Positions 1 to 10,962 of a stretch of DNA of 64,000 nt are shown piece after piece. The position numbers were made by a program, and so were the translations under genes. The stretch comes from Breviolum minutum Mf 1.05b.01 (lineage: Eukaryota > Sar > Dinophyceae > Suessiales > Symbiodiniaceae). Position 1 is the stretch's first letter; each line of letters opens with the position of its first letter. The notes under the pieces were generated by a model. The model was not told where the DNA came from and ran no database searches. It was given only the letters and a program-made list of their open reading frames with translations. The stretch spans positions 62,001 through 126,000 of the forward strand of contig DF239648.1 of the NCBI GenBank assembly GCA_000507305.1, given 5' to 3'.

Positions 1-175
1 ATGCAGGCGCTGCCAATGATTGTTGATGAAGACATGGGTACTCAAAACTCAGGCTTTTCTTAGAGTTTGCAATCTAACTGAATGCAATTGCGTTCATCAC
101 AACCATATACTGTGCTCCAGGATCCATATTAAGATTAATGAAAGTTCCAATATACGCTCCGACCGGTTTTTCCAG
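1..175 (+). other. Upstream intron of the HemK gene, possible exon tail at the left edge
   Basis: A pyrimidine-rich stretch ends at the TTTTTCCAG acceptor (167-175) of the HemK exon. The first 30 or so bases are open in frame and followed by GGTACTC. They could be the end of an earlier exon, but nothing identifies it. Confidence 0.3.
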
Positions 176-1036
176 GCCTGGATACTGCGGATGCTGAAAG
201 TTCTGTACGGTGGATGCTGGAGGCCTTGGACAATTCGAGATTTCATGGAGATTGGAAAGCAACATTCCTACAATGGGTGGATAGACGTGCGACAAGAGAA
301 CCGGTACAATATATCTTGGGTTCCTGGCCATTTTATCCTTTGCCTGTCGAACTGGTGGTACGAGCACCCATTTTGATCCCGCGGCCTGAAACGGAAGAAT
401 TGGTGGATCGGATTATCTCTCATTTTCAGGCAACGCCTCCCATGCGATTAGTGGATTTCGGGAGTGGCTCGGGGGCCATCGTTGTTTCATTGTTGCACGC
501 ATTTCAGACGGCCAAGGGTGTAGCAGTGGATCCCAATGAAGCAGCGATATCACTGACAGAGGAGAATGCCATTAGATGTCAAGTACGTGAACGACTCTCT
601 TTGCATCACTGCACTGCAAAGGACTTTGGATTGGAATGGGATAGCGATGGTGATCGTTTCGACCTGATTGTGTCCAACCCACCTTACATCCCGAGTAATG
701 AAATACAGGAGCTTCAAGCTGATGTTCGAGATTTTGAGGATCATGGTGCATTGGATGGTGGAGCAGATGGCTTGGATGTTGTCAGCGAAGTGTTGACCAC
801 CGCCAAGATGATTGGGAAGAAAGGGACACGAGTCTATTTCGAGGTACATCACACGCATCCAAGTGTCTTCGAAGAAGGGGGAAGTGTCTCTCGTTCGCAA
901 TGAGGATGGGTGTGCTCGGGTGCTTCGTGCCACCATGGATCACAATCCAAGAAGGTTGGTTTGTCAAGTGTTTGCCAAAGTTTTGTCAAAGGCACCTCCA
1001 CACCTACAAACTGCTTTGGAGGTGCGCATTCGGTAG
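176..1036 (+). CDS. PrmC/HemK-type protein N5-glutamine methyltransferase, main exon, with a frame change
   Basis: This family uses S-adenosylmethionine to methylate the glutamine of the GGQ motif in peptide-chain release factors. Seen: an acceptor AG at 174-175, then an open frame with REPVQYILG, the family signature IPRPETEELVD, a SAM-binding motif I (VDFGSGSGAIVV) and the catalytic NPPYIP. The length to NPPYIP matches the family, with part of the N-terminal helical domain missing upstream. The C-terminal strand YFEVHHTHPSVF is followed by a stop at 901-903. The next frame, open to 1036, carries SLVRNEDGCARVL, which fits the usual end of HemK proteins. A one-base excess in the G5 run at 877-881 would explain this. 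A donor near 954 (GTTGGT) is an alternative end. Nuclear-encoded; a mitochondrial or plastid destination is possible, but no targeting peptide is in view. Confidence 0.85.
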
Positions 1037-1678
1037 ATCAATTTTGTTGCTGGCAGACGTTGATTTTAGCCACCGTCGCCTCTCGGGTGCAAGATGCTTG
1101 CAGAGAGTTGAGACTTGAGACTATTTTTCTTGCTACCTGTAGAATCAGAATCTTCAGCCAAAAATTGCATTGTCTTTGTCAGAACGAGTGAACAAGTCAG
1201 TCAGTCAATGCAGGGCTTTCAGCTCGTTTGCACGGTGCTGTGCTCAGCCATCATTTTCTTGGTGGTGGTTTCAAATATTTTTTATTTTCACCCCTACTTG
1301 GGGAAGATTCCCATTTTGACTAATATTTTTCAACTGGGTTGAAACCACCAACCAGTTTTCCTTGGACTGGCAGAGGCTGTTGTCCTTGCAAGAGTGATCA
1401 ACAAGGATTTGCGTTGGATTATATCACATGAGAGTAGATAGTAATATGCTTGCGTCAACAAGGTCTAACAAAAAAACGTGAAAACATTTGACTACTGGTA
1501 ACATAACAATCTGAAACCTGTGGGGAGTACAAGCTCATTTTATGACTTGTGTTCACCATGAAACGATCACCGGGATCAGGTACGTGATGTATATGGCCAG
1601 CCTCGCTTCGTGGAGTTGCAGCTTCAAGAACCAGGTATGGCGTGGGAATCATCTAAGCAGTGAGGATGGAGGGGGGTG
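1037..1678. other. HemK 3' flank, no gene seen
   Basis: T-rich, stop-dense sequence follows the HemK frame. It is probably 3' UTR and intergenic or intron DNA. No exon with credible splice sites and coding character was found. Confidence 0.4.
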
Positions 1679-2012
1679 GAATGTGGCAATTCAAGTGGGC
1701 ATATATGGACCATTATGGACCTTTAGGCAAGAGGTATCCAAACAAAAGGCGGTTATGGGAGNNNNNNNNNNNNNNNNNNNNNNNNNNNNNNNNNNNNNNN
1801 NNNNNNNNNNNNNNNNNNNNNNNNNNNNNNNNNNNNNNNNNNNNNNNNNNNNNNNNNNNNNNNNNNNNNNNNNNNNNNNNNNNNNNNNNNNNNNNNNNNN
1901 NNNNNNNNNNNNNNNNNAATGTGGCAATTCAAGTGGGGCGATATATGGACCATTATGGACCTTTAGGTCAAGAAGGTAGTCCAACAAAAAGGACGGTTAG
2001 TGGGAGGATGAC
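1679..2012. repeat. Direct repeat of about 85 bp flanking an assembly gap
   Basis: The segment beginning GAATGTGGCAATTCAAGTGG occurs at about 1679-1761 and again at about 1916-2010 with small differences. The N run at 1762-1917 lies exactly between them. This looks like a tandem repeat that the assembler could not resolve. The gap size is therefore nominal. Confidence 0.75.
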
Positions 2013-2042
2013 CCACGTTGACTACTGTATGTAATCTATTAT

Positions 2043-2125
2043 ATGTATGTATATATATATATACATATATTTTATAAAATTTATATATATATATATATTA
2101 TAGAATTTATATATATATATACATT
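2043..2125. repeat. AT dinucleotide-rich microsatellite
   Basis: Interrupted TA repeats with TTTATAAAATTT spacers. Similar short TA tracts recur in introns throughout the window. Confidence 0.85.
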
Positions 2126-2610
2126 GTTTTCTTCATGTTAGGATTGGCTATATTGCTATTATTAGAGTTTTGAGTTCACCATTTTTAGTTCAGCACAGGA
2201 GAATTCCACATTCAGAGCGTTGCTTGAGTTTTTCCATCTCTTGTCCTGCTAGGCCCAGACCGCCAGAACTTCAAAAATCCGGCAAAAAGTGGCGCGTCAC
2301 GCTTGTCTCCAGGGATGACATACTCGGACGCCTTCGTTTGCCGTACTAGTATCACAACAAGAATCAATGAGTATTAATACCGGGTTCTTCAAAACAAGCA
2401 ACCGCCCACACATACATGGTTTTATGGAGCTGTTCGCGCCCCCCGCCCCCAACTCAATGTTGGGCACACCGGGTGAAATGATGGAAAATGCAGTGAGAAG
2501 TACGTAACATGGTTGTATGAATTTTTGTGTTGAATTTGGAGTTTGAATTTACCTGTCCATTAGGGACAGGGAGCCACACACACACACACAGGCACACTTG
2601 GAATGCATTC

Positions 2611-2613
2611 AGA
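2611..2613 (+). promoter_or_regulatory. Candidate spliced-leader trans-splice acceptor
   Basis: GCATTCAG ends at 2612, one base before an ATG at 2614 that opens a clean frame. Dinoflagellate mRNAs receive a short spliced leader at such an AG close to the start codon. Inferred from position only; the leader itself is encoded elsewhere. Confidence 0.4.
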
Positions 2614-2752
2614 ATGAAACTGTCGCAGGACGACAATGGCAGTGGCGGTGGCGGTGGTGACCGCCGCCCCCTCCCGTGGAGGCAGCATTTCAGCCTCGCC
2701 CTGGACGGGCCAGTCCTTATTGATAACGGACTACTAGCCTTTTTCCCTGAAG
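2614..2752 (+). CDS. First exon of an unrecognised gene
   Basis: The frame starts MKLSQDDNGSGGGGGDRR and continues through FSLALDGPVLIDNGLLAFF to a donor at 2753 (AAG|GTGGCT). The start is chosen because an AG lies immediately upstream and because the sequence before it is a low-complexity CA repeat with no coding character. The glycine-rich and charged N-terminus gives no family. Exons at 4.3-5.8 kb on the same strand may belong to this gene. Confidence 0.5.
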
Positions 2753-2866
2753 GTGGCTAAGCACTGTCGTCATAACGCGTTTTCTCCATTCTTGGAATGA
2801 GATGTCTTACTTCTCTTCTTTGTTCTGGGATCTTGAGGCAGGTGGTACTTAAGCAACACCGAAAAG

Positions 2867-2897
2867 CCATCATCATCATCATCATCATCATCATCAT
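2867..2897. repeat. (TCA)n microsatellite
   Basis: About ten uninterrupted TCA units. Trinucleotide arrays of the same type recur at 16.47, 24.4 and 37.77 kb. Confidence 0.9.
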
Positions 2898-4311
2898 TGC
2901 GGTGTTACTCCACAGGGTTGGATAAGATGGTGTGTCCATCCTTTTTTGTGCGTGCTGAGGTCATATGGAGGTCATATGGCCATGACACCGAAGGTGGGCC
3001 GTCAACCTTAATTTTCCAGTCTTCCCGGTGAAAAACATGTTTGGTGTACTACGACGGACCGTTTAGAATATGGCCCTGGCACCAGAATTTTTTTTTGGAA
3101 AAGCAGTCAGAATATCGAAGGTATATATTCACGTACCTGTGTTCCAACTCTTGTAAAAAAGGATGCAACTGATCACGTTGAGTGTTTGAAGTGTGTATTA
3201 GGATTCGATTTTGGATGTATATGATTTCGCAAACTGTATTTACTTTCACCCCATAAAACATCAAAATAGGCTTGCGGCGCCCTGGATGAACAAAAAACAC
3301 TTGGAATATGCATCATGCAACGTACAGTATGGTAATGTCAATCAACCATGCCCAAAAGAGCTTGTCACTTTGTACCCTTTATGTGAGTTCCGAAAGGAAA
3401 CTGCAGTTAGAACATGGATGGCAACCCTCCTATGACTGGTCCACCAAGTCATTTACAATACACACAAAATCTGTTTCAAATATCCATTGTGGCATTGCTT
3501 TCAACTATTGTAAAACATGTTGAAGCCAAGGAAGTTATAGCTTAAACCGTAGGTTTTCAATGCAAAAATGCTAAGATTACAACAAAACCAGCAGATAGAA
3601 TATGCATATTCTAACTGCGCGTTGAGGTCCCCGATGTTTTTTTCAGAAAACCCAACTCACCAAAATCCGCCGAGCTTTTTTTCGGCTGACCACGTAGAGG
3701 CGGCGGGCAGATCATTGTCGTGGGTGGCGATGGGAGCCCCAATTGCAGCCTATCTTTTTCGTTTGAGGGAAGGGGTAGTTTTGGGTGTTTTTTTTGATAT
3801 GTTTTTTGATGAAGGGAAAGTGATGAGGGGAGAAATTTTTTGAAACTGTTGGGGTGTTTCAAAAATCCTTCCAGGAAAAGATCTGTTGGAGTGGATGGTA
3901 GTTTCATTCAGAACGTCTTTGTGGGAATTAAAAAATGTATTTTGGTCAAACCCAAATGCCGTCAAGGGGCAGAAGTTGAATGATTTTGGAAATCAAGCAT
4001 GATTCACATTGAATGTAACTGTAATTCTGATGTTGGAAACACGTAGAAAGTAGTCTCAGCGGTGGACACCGCTCTTCCCAGGAAACCTTGCAGCGCCTTT
4101 GCACCGTCTTCATTTCCGCCCTCAATTTCATTGAAAGGAAAAGTTCCACAGGGAGTTTTATGAGCTCAACGAGCCAGGGCTGCTAAAGTCGCTGCTCGGA
4201 CTGTCCCTCCCATACACTTGGACTCGATGTCCAACTTCAGATCTGCCCCTTTGATGAGTTAGAGATCTCACTCTGTTTGCGGTGTTTTGCTTAAGCTAAG
4301 AGCTTTTGCAG
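2898..4311. other. Intron or spacer, no firm exon
   Basis: T-rich sequence. An acceptor-like GCGGGCAG near 3711 precedes a short open stretch in two frames, and neither is convincing. Otherwise nothing is supported. Confidence 0.35.
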
Positions 4312-4392
4312 GCGCGCTTTGTGAAAGCACTGACGAACTTTGTGCCGGTAAAAGAGCTAACTGCCTGGAATGAAGATGCTGGCAGTATGAGG
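4312..4392 (+). CDS. Internal exon, unrecognised protein
   Basis: The TTTTGCAG acceptor ends at 4311 and a GTTTGT donor begins at 4393. The 81-nt exon reads RFVKALTNFVPVKEL then TAWNEDAGSMR, exactly 27 codons in phase. The family is unknown. It probably belongs to the gene opening at 2614. Confidence 0.55.
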
Positions 4393-4732
4393 GTTTGTTG
4401 TGCTCCTTTGGTTGGGCCACATTGTCCGGTCATGGAAGACTCATGGATTTGAGCTCTGTGATAGGACAAAGGACAGAACCTCAGAAGGAGCACTTCCACC
4501 ATCGTCGAGAAAAAGGCCGCTGCATTAATTCTGGGTGGTTGGGAGGGGGTCTGTTTATGTAAAGACTTGTTTTGAAGAACCCGGTATAACCGTGGCCATG
4601 CATGGTAAGACAATATCGAGTCTATTCATATTACTGTGTATTTATGTGTGGCGGGTGTGGTCGCCGTGAGTGGTGAAGATGGGGAATTGTGAATCCTTTT
4701 TTCTCCCTCCACTTAATAGTTTGTTTGAACAG

Positions 4733-4886
4733 TTTGTTGCGTCCTTACAGAAGCAGGAAGCAAGTTTGGAAAAACTGGGTTTCAAGCGTCTCAATTTGTC
4801 ATGGATGCCTGGATGCTACCTTAGTTATTCTGCAGCCGAACGATCTCAAGCACCTCAACGCTCCCCGTGACTGCCGAACGATCCAG
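4733..4886 (+). CDS. Two candidate exons, unrecognised protein
   Basis: The first piece, 4733-4778, follows GAACAG and encodes FVASLQKQEASLEKLG, with coiled-coil character. The second, 4836-4886, follows TTCTGCAG, encodes PNDLKHLNAPRDCRTIQ and ends at a GTAGAC donor. The phases do not join directly, so one boundary is off by a base or a small exon is missing. Confidence 0.45.
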
Positions 4887-5353
4887 GTAGACAGGGAATT
4901 TTAGTGGGACATTGCGAGTTCAGCCTTATTTCGAGAGTTGTTTTCCCGGAGAAATTGTAAGCCAACCTGATAGGCCATGGCCCGCTCCCGCACTATTATC
5001 CCAGCTTTGGTGCCTCAACTCATGAAGCGAGGGAGGAAATGACGGTGAACATGAAGCAACGCATGGGACATGATGTGAATCCCAGGAATGGGAGGTGCCT
5101 TTTCAGGTGACGCCGTAATATGTCGAGCCTGCAACATTACATTATTTAATACATAGACGTACGTTAAATAACAATACCAAATAGTTTAAAAATGTCACCA
5201 TCTCCATGTTTTTCCACGTCCTGCTCGTATTAGGGCATTCGGTTATGCTAAGTTGTTTACATTGTGTTTCACTTGTAGATGTTTTATTTGGTTTGGGGTG
5301 CCTAAATGTGCTTAAGACATATGGGGTCAAAGGATCCTACTTGCAAATTGCAG

Positions 5354-5460
5354 CGCAAGGCTTGCCTCTTGGCCGTCGTTGGCTCCTTAGAGCCTCTCAA
5401 GGCTGATGACAAGTCGTGGATCCATGCAGAAGTGCAAACTGTTGTCTACAAAAGTATAAA
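5354..5460 (+). CDS. Internal exon, unrecognised protein
   Basis: Follows AAATTGCAG and reads RKACLLAVVGSLEPLKADD then KSWIHAEVQTVVYKSIK to a GTTTCA donor. It has good coding character and alternating hydrophobic residues. No family is recognised. Confidence 0.55.
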
Positions 5461-5754
5461 GTTTCATAGGTGGTCTCACCTAGGAGTCGAGTATATTTTT
5501 TAAACATCAAGGGCAGCATTTGGTACCATGTTGGCATCGAATGATGTTTTCACAAACATCCATGATGTGCATAGAGTCACAGTGGTTTGCCCCACATTAA
5601 AGGTGAAATCACTCAGGAGATGGATTTGGATTCATGAATGCTGCATGCAATCCACTTGCATACAGTGTTTGTTTATTGAGACAAAAAGAGATATGATATA
5701 TGTACGTACATATAGAGAGTGTGTATATACACATTATGATATATCATTCAACAG

Positions 5755-5806
5755 TTGCTTTCAAATGGAACAGCCAAGCTGTTCCGATTGATTAGAGACT
5801 GCGAAG
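5755..5806 (+). CDS. Short candidate exon
   Basis: Follows CAACAG and reads LLSNGTAKLFRLIRDCEG. The frame stays open to 5940, so the donor is uncertain; GGTTGC at about 5806 is the nearest candidate. Same strand as its neighbours. Confidence 0.4.
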
Positions 5807-6508
5807 GGTTGCCCATTCCCAACACTGACAGAAGAAATTCTGAATTGATTAGGATGTCTCAACACTTGTTATTTCACGGCATGTCAAGGTGTTTTTTGGC
5901 AACGCCTTCGTCTCTGCGCCACGATCCGATGCCGCATTGAGGGGTGCGTCAGGATCTTAGGCGTCCTACGCGCTTCCTGTTCACGAGTGTTGGTTCGTAG
6001 ACTTGCTGAGTTCTTTGCTTGTACTCCGCTACGCTTCTTGCTAAATGTTTCTTGATTTTTTGTGCAGGAATGGAGCAGATCAGGGGACGCCGTTTATAGA
6101 TTTATCAGAACAGATGATACTGCGTCGAAAGTAAATTAATCTTAATGAATTGATTACTCCAAGAAAGTCCAAAGATTCAAGATTCAGATATCAAATGCTA
6201 TATGTACCCTGCTGGAATGTATGAAATGGTCGGATTGGTGCAGGATGTTTTTCGTAATGTAAGAAAGAAGGCGATGTCAGTATAGACTCTGACAATGTCT
6301 CACGTATATCTTTTTTATAAGCCAATTGCCTCTATGATGTATCGAACCACTAGAATGCCAAACAAATAAAATCCTGTTTCTCAGGGGTCACCAGTGTGTA
6401 GCCTGTAGCGTTGAAATTTGTATGCAGTGAATTAGAGCCACATCTTGAGACATCTTGAGACACGTCCTTGTGTTTGACCGAACATGCTGAATTCAAAGCT
6501 GTTTGAGG
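5807..6508. other. No firm gene
   Basis: A GTGCAG acceptor near 6066 precedes a short open stretch that cannot be confirmed. The remainder is stop-rich and T-rich. Confidence 0.3.
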
Positions 6509-6707
6509 GATTGGAATCCCGCTAAAATCAGAGCAGTGTCCATTACAAGCAGAAAAAAAGTCTGTACCACAGACTCGCTTTCCCAGCCATTCCCATCCCG
6601 TCAAAACTGACTGCCTTAGGCAAGCCATGACCGCTGGTGCAGCAGCCGCCGCAGCCCCACAGATGGCAATGGCGATGGACAACATGGATGTGGACATGGG
6701 TGCCTGA
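6509..6707 (+). CDS. Candidate terminal exon with alanine/methionine-rich C-terminus
   Basis: The frame ends at a TGA (6705-6707) with AMTAGAAAAAAPQMAMAMD then NMDVDMGA. The repeated M/A/D pattern and the stop immediately after it suggest a real C-terminus, possibly of the gene opening at 2614. The acceptor is not clear; CAAGCAG at about 6552 is a candidate. A competing open frame on the other strand lowers confidence. Confidence 0.35.
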
Positions 6708-7007
6708 ACTGTCATGGGTCAGCTTGCGTTTTGTTGGATCCTGGTGGATTTGTTTCAAACCAACTTTTAAAGACAAAGATAACTTGGTTTCTTATTGCTT
6801 CATATTACTTATAAGATGCCTGATGTACCCTAATTTTGAATTTCCCAGGCCAGGGGGGGGTCCTTTCATTGGTATGCAGGTACTTAAAAAATGTATAGCA
6901 AGCAAAGGCTTGAAAATGAATCCAGGTTACAAGCGGTTTGCAACTTCGGATCGAGCAAATCTAGAACGTGACAGAACAAAGTTGATCCCACACGCAGTAC
7001 TCCCCAG

Positions 7008-7225
7008 GTTCCTCGCTCAACATGTCTGCCACGGTCCTGGCCTCGGCTTTTTCAGTGCATACCTGTGCATCCCCGTCCAGGATTCAATGCTTGAAAGATT
7101 CGGAGAGGTTTGTTTTTGATCCAAAAAATGGAGAGATCAAAAGTTTGCCCTTGTTTTTTTCAGATCGAAGCCTTGATGTTGGGCATTGTCTTGGGAACTG
7201 TGGGAAGACCCAGTCGCAATCAATG
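7008..7225 (+). CDS. Two exons of an unrecognised, hydrophobic protein
   Basis: Exon 7008-7107 lies between TCCCCAG and a GTTTGT donor and encodes FLAQHVCHGPGLGFFSAYL then CIPVQDSMLERFGE. Exon 7164-7225 lies between TTTTTTTCAG and a GTGCTC donor and encodes IEALMLGIVLGTVGRPSRNQ. Both have strong polypyrimidine acceptors. The hydrophobic stretches could be membrane segments, but no family was recognised. Confidence 0.5.
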
Positions 7226-7399
7226 GTGCTCAGGGAGAGAAGATGAAAAAAAATGAAAAATGCAGCCCCAAAATGACGAAACCTGTTTCAAACTACTCGT
7301 GCCTGCTTGCAATTGATCAATTGATTGTTCATGATTTTCTTCGTTGTCAGGATTTTGCCAAGCGGATCTCACCTGTGCTACCTGTGCATTTGACTGCAG

Positions 7400-7550
7400 G
7401 TCCCCATCACCGTGTTGGGCCTCTTTGTCTCCGCCTGGCTGCAGTCCAGAGCTTGGGGCGATTTTTCGTTTGAGAATGCGGAAAATTCGGGCGGAGTGGA
7501 GCTACTGATGCCCAGAAAAAAAGTCTACTGCTTGACCATTGGGACTTTAC
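7400..7550 (+). CDS. Exon with a likely membrane segment
   Basis: Follows GACTGCAG and reads VPITVLGLFVSAWLQSRAW, then GDFSFENAENSGGVELLMP and KKVYCLTIGTLR, to a GTCAGT donor. It looks like one hydrophobic helix followed by a soluble stretch. The phase does not join the 7164-7225 exon cleanly. It may be part of the same gene. Confidence 0.5.
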
Positions 7551-7654
7551 GTCAGTTTGATCTTCTTCATTCTTCTTTTTCTTTTGTTTTTTGATGTTTT
7601 TATTTGTAAGTGTTCTATGGTTTAGTAGCACCTAGTTGCATCCGGCACCCGCAG

Positions 7655-7796
7655 TAGGGAAGCGTACGGAGTTGGGAAACCACTGCTTCAGGTTCAAGAA
7701 GGGCCCAACTCTCGGAATCTGAGCGGTGCTGTTTTGATCGGATTTTCCATCCCCGAAACGACGGCAGAGAGAACAAAATGGGTCCAGAGAAGAGGG
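7655..7796 (+). CDS. Exon of an unrecognised protein
   Basis: Follows ACCCGCAG and reads REAYGVGKPLLQVQEGPNS, then NLSGAVLIGFSIPETTAER and TKWVQRRG. Coding character is good over 47 codons. Function is unknown. Confidence 0.5.
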
Positions 7797-8528
7797 TTCG
7801 GGAAGATGTGTGGGGGGACTGCGTGCTTCTTTGGTCTTACCACATTCTTACATCCCCGTGGGAATTTCCACTACAGGGTGAACTTGGGTCCAGTACAGAA
7901 TGCAAGTTTGACCAGATTTTAATATGGTGAAGAGCCAAGAGTAAGTACTTGGAAATATCACTTTGTAGTGGAGGGGTAGGCCTTGCATTTTGTTGTGATA
8001 GAATTAGCTGGGAGACTTGGACCCGCATTTAGTTGTGATGGTTTTTGAGATTTTACAATCTAAGTCCTTGAGGCATGAGTGCATTTTGTAGTGTTATCAG
8101 TTCTCGTGCATTTGCATTTTATAGTTCCTGCCCATCAAAATGTAGTACTGTTTTTTGGGACCTGGAATCTTGAACAAGAAGCCTTCATAACTCCACCAGT
8201 TTACTTTGAACGGGAATATTTTCGCTATATACATGCTTTCGTTAACGTATGATTGTATGGTATTGAACGAATATGAATGTGTATGGTTCATGTTGCATGT
8301 TATGGTATGAGAGCTTAATTTCAGAGGTGTACTGTTTTACATCCTTGGACCTTTAGACTTCTTTACAAACGATGCTGGGTCAGATATTCAATGGCAAAAT
8401 TAAAGATCACTGACTCATATTGAGTCAATGATGTGGTGTTTGCTTCACAGTTTAAGTGCAAATTGTGAGGGTCAATGCGATCCTTCAACTTCAGCAGGTT
8501 GCGGTTTGTTTTTGTGTCGCTTTGGCAG

Positions 8529-8588
8529 TTTAGGATCAAATCCCCGTTGGGCACCGCGCTGAGTTTGCCATTGCAACTAGAAACCACG
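8529..8588 (+). CDS. Short exon, unrecognised
   Basis: Exactly 60 nt between TTTGGCAG and a consensus GTGAGA donor, encoding FRIKSPLGTALSLPLQLETT. The clean splice sites and multiple-of-three length support it. Confidence 0.5.
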
Positions 8589-10775
8589 GTGAGATCCCCG
8601 GCTCGGAGGACCGACTGATCCTCTCTCGGTGCTGTGCCACGGCTAAGGCCTTCTTCAGTGCTTGCGGTTTGCCACGCGGAATGGGCGACAGTGGATAGCC
8701 TAAGTCAACAACGTTGTTCATTGGTGGTTAGTCAGGCATAGAGTCCGTTGGTTGTTTTACTGTAGGAGGTTGTAGGCATGGTCCCTCCTTGGCCGCAACA
8801 TCAACAGTCTTGGCTGAGGTTCTTCAAAGGTTTGGATGTACGACCAGGCCGGAAGAGGTGTTTCCCTTTCTCATTTTTGTCATAATAGACGTTTGTTCGT
8901 CGTTTCAAGATAGAAAAATTGGAAACTTGATCATATGCCAATATTCAATCATTTCCGGAAACACCGTTTCAGAAGATGATCAGCTCGCTGCAAGTGCTTA
9001 ACTTTACATCCTGAAGAATTTCTGCAGGAAATGTAGAAACGCGAGTTTTCGCCACGGTAAATTGTGATCCGTTCAGCTAAAAACAGCCTGTGCAAGCGCC
9101 ATTTCCCAAGGAAGATGTGACACGCACTCCATCAACACGCTATTCACAGGATTCCTTGAGCTGTTCGCCCTGTCCGAAGTCCCAAAGTTTGACTGGTTGA
9201 CTGGTCGCAAATAGAAGAGATGAATATGATGAATGAGCATATAGATCATCATTTCTTGATAGATTCAATCAGAAGATGCTGCTAGTTTTAATAGTGATGT
9301 TAATGTTGATATATTGATAATATGATGATGAATAGTGACATAGATAAATGAACATATTAAAGGTTAATTCAATACGTCATTGTTGTCATTGTGGGCCGGC
9401 TGGCCAAATGAAGGGAAGATAAATGAAGATGGTCAGAGAAATATTTTTAGGATTTGTTGATCCTCCATGCCAAAGGCCAACACTCAACGGCTTTTACTCT
9501 TCGGTACTTGTATCCATCTCATATCCTGAAGTCATCTCCAGCGACACTGGGCAAGTCCTTCAAGAAGAAAGTTCCTAAGTTTCAAAGCAATCATCCATCT
9601 ATATTAGGTGTGTACATGCAGAGATGGAGCAATACCTGGAAAATAGCGGTGGATCGCTCCTATAACCATAGGGTGCACAGTAGCTGGTGTCTTTGTCTAT
9701 ATCTTCCGTAGTGTTCCGACTATTTCTTTAGATTTCATTGTCTTTGGCAAGATCCCAAATGAATTTTCATTGGACTATTTGCAGATGGTTTAAAACTTGT
9801 TGAAACTTCAAATGTTTGAAGGGTTTTGGATGGTGGTCTACAAGGAGAAGTCAAGTCTACTGGTCCGTCTACTGGTGAAGAAAGAAGCTGAATTAGACAT
9901 CATGAGATATCGAGAAACTGAAATTATAGATACTTTCAATATAGCGACAGATAAACGTGGATGTCTATAGTGTTATTGAATTACGTATAATCAAGAAATT
10001 ATAGACTATTAGTGACCATTATGTATAATTGTATACAGTATATTTGATTGAGTACGGCTTGGTTAGAAGCCGCTTCTATTGCACTTTTTCTTCAAAGCTT
10101 CGACGCTTCAGGGAGCGATGACTCCGATGCTACGCCGATGTGGCGACCCTGTACTGAAGCCGACACGGTGTCCGGGAAGGGCGGGGTTTGGGGAAATGAG
10201 ATGGCCATTGCAGTGATCCAAATCATGCCCAATCATATTTCACTGGTTTTCACGTATTTTTTCTCGTCATATTTTTTGCGGTGCTTTTTTTGGGGGATTC
10301 ATGGGTGAAACTTGGTTCCAGGGCAAGATGTCGTTTCGGCGGATTACCAGTAGAATAGCATAATAGCTACAAGACTTGCCTGCAAGATTATGATTACCTA
10401 CTAGTACACTTGATCCCAGTAGAACATGAATGGCCTTGTTGACAGTATACAGATACTGAAAGGATGTGAAAGAGGCAAATTAATGCAGATGACTTGCTGG
10501 GATTGGATGAGTGCTACAACATGCTTCAATTTTCACTCGATTCGTTTCGATTGGAGCCAAAGCAGTGACTCTGCCACGATGTGTATAGTGCTCAGGGTGC
10601 TGTTTTCAGAGAGACACAAATTTTTATGAAAACGTGAACGGGATTTGGTCAAACCACAGACGAGGATTTCGTTCAAGGCAACAAGCAACGCCACTGATCC
10701 TGGGACTACGTAATATTCATATTTATTCATCTTATTCACTGTAATATTTACCATTCAAATGTACGTACTAATCAG
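8589..10775. other. Long intron or intergenic stretch with only weak exon candidates
   Basis: Weak candidates follow CTGCAG near 9027 (NVETRVFAT before GTAAAT) and near 10098 (FDASGSDDSDATPMWRP before GTGTCC). The part from 9200 to 10040 is AT-rich and stop-dense. Confidence 0.3.
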
Positions 10776-10962
10776 TTGAAAAGAACAGCTCGGAATGGAC
10801 CATGGTTGACCCAGGTACCTTCAGTCATGTACGTACCACTGGAAAGAATTCTCGTTCGCACCCAAAACTCACGACCCCACGATCCGCACTCATGGTGGGG
10901 AGCACAACGACGTGCGTTCCCCGCGAGGTTCAATGGCCCAGAGACAGTGAAATTAGAGAACC
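10776..10962 (+). CDS. Exon ending at a consensus GTAAGT donor
   Basis: The open frame includes VPLERILVRTQNSRPHDPH then SWWGAQRRAFPARF, ending at CC|GTAAGT (10963). The acceptor is probably GACCCAG near 10814 or AACAG near 10788. No family is recognised. Confidence 0.45.
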
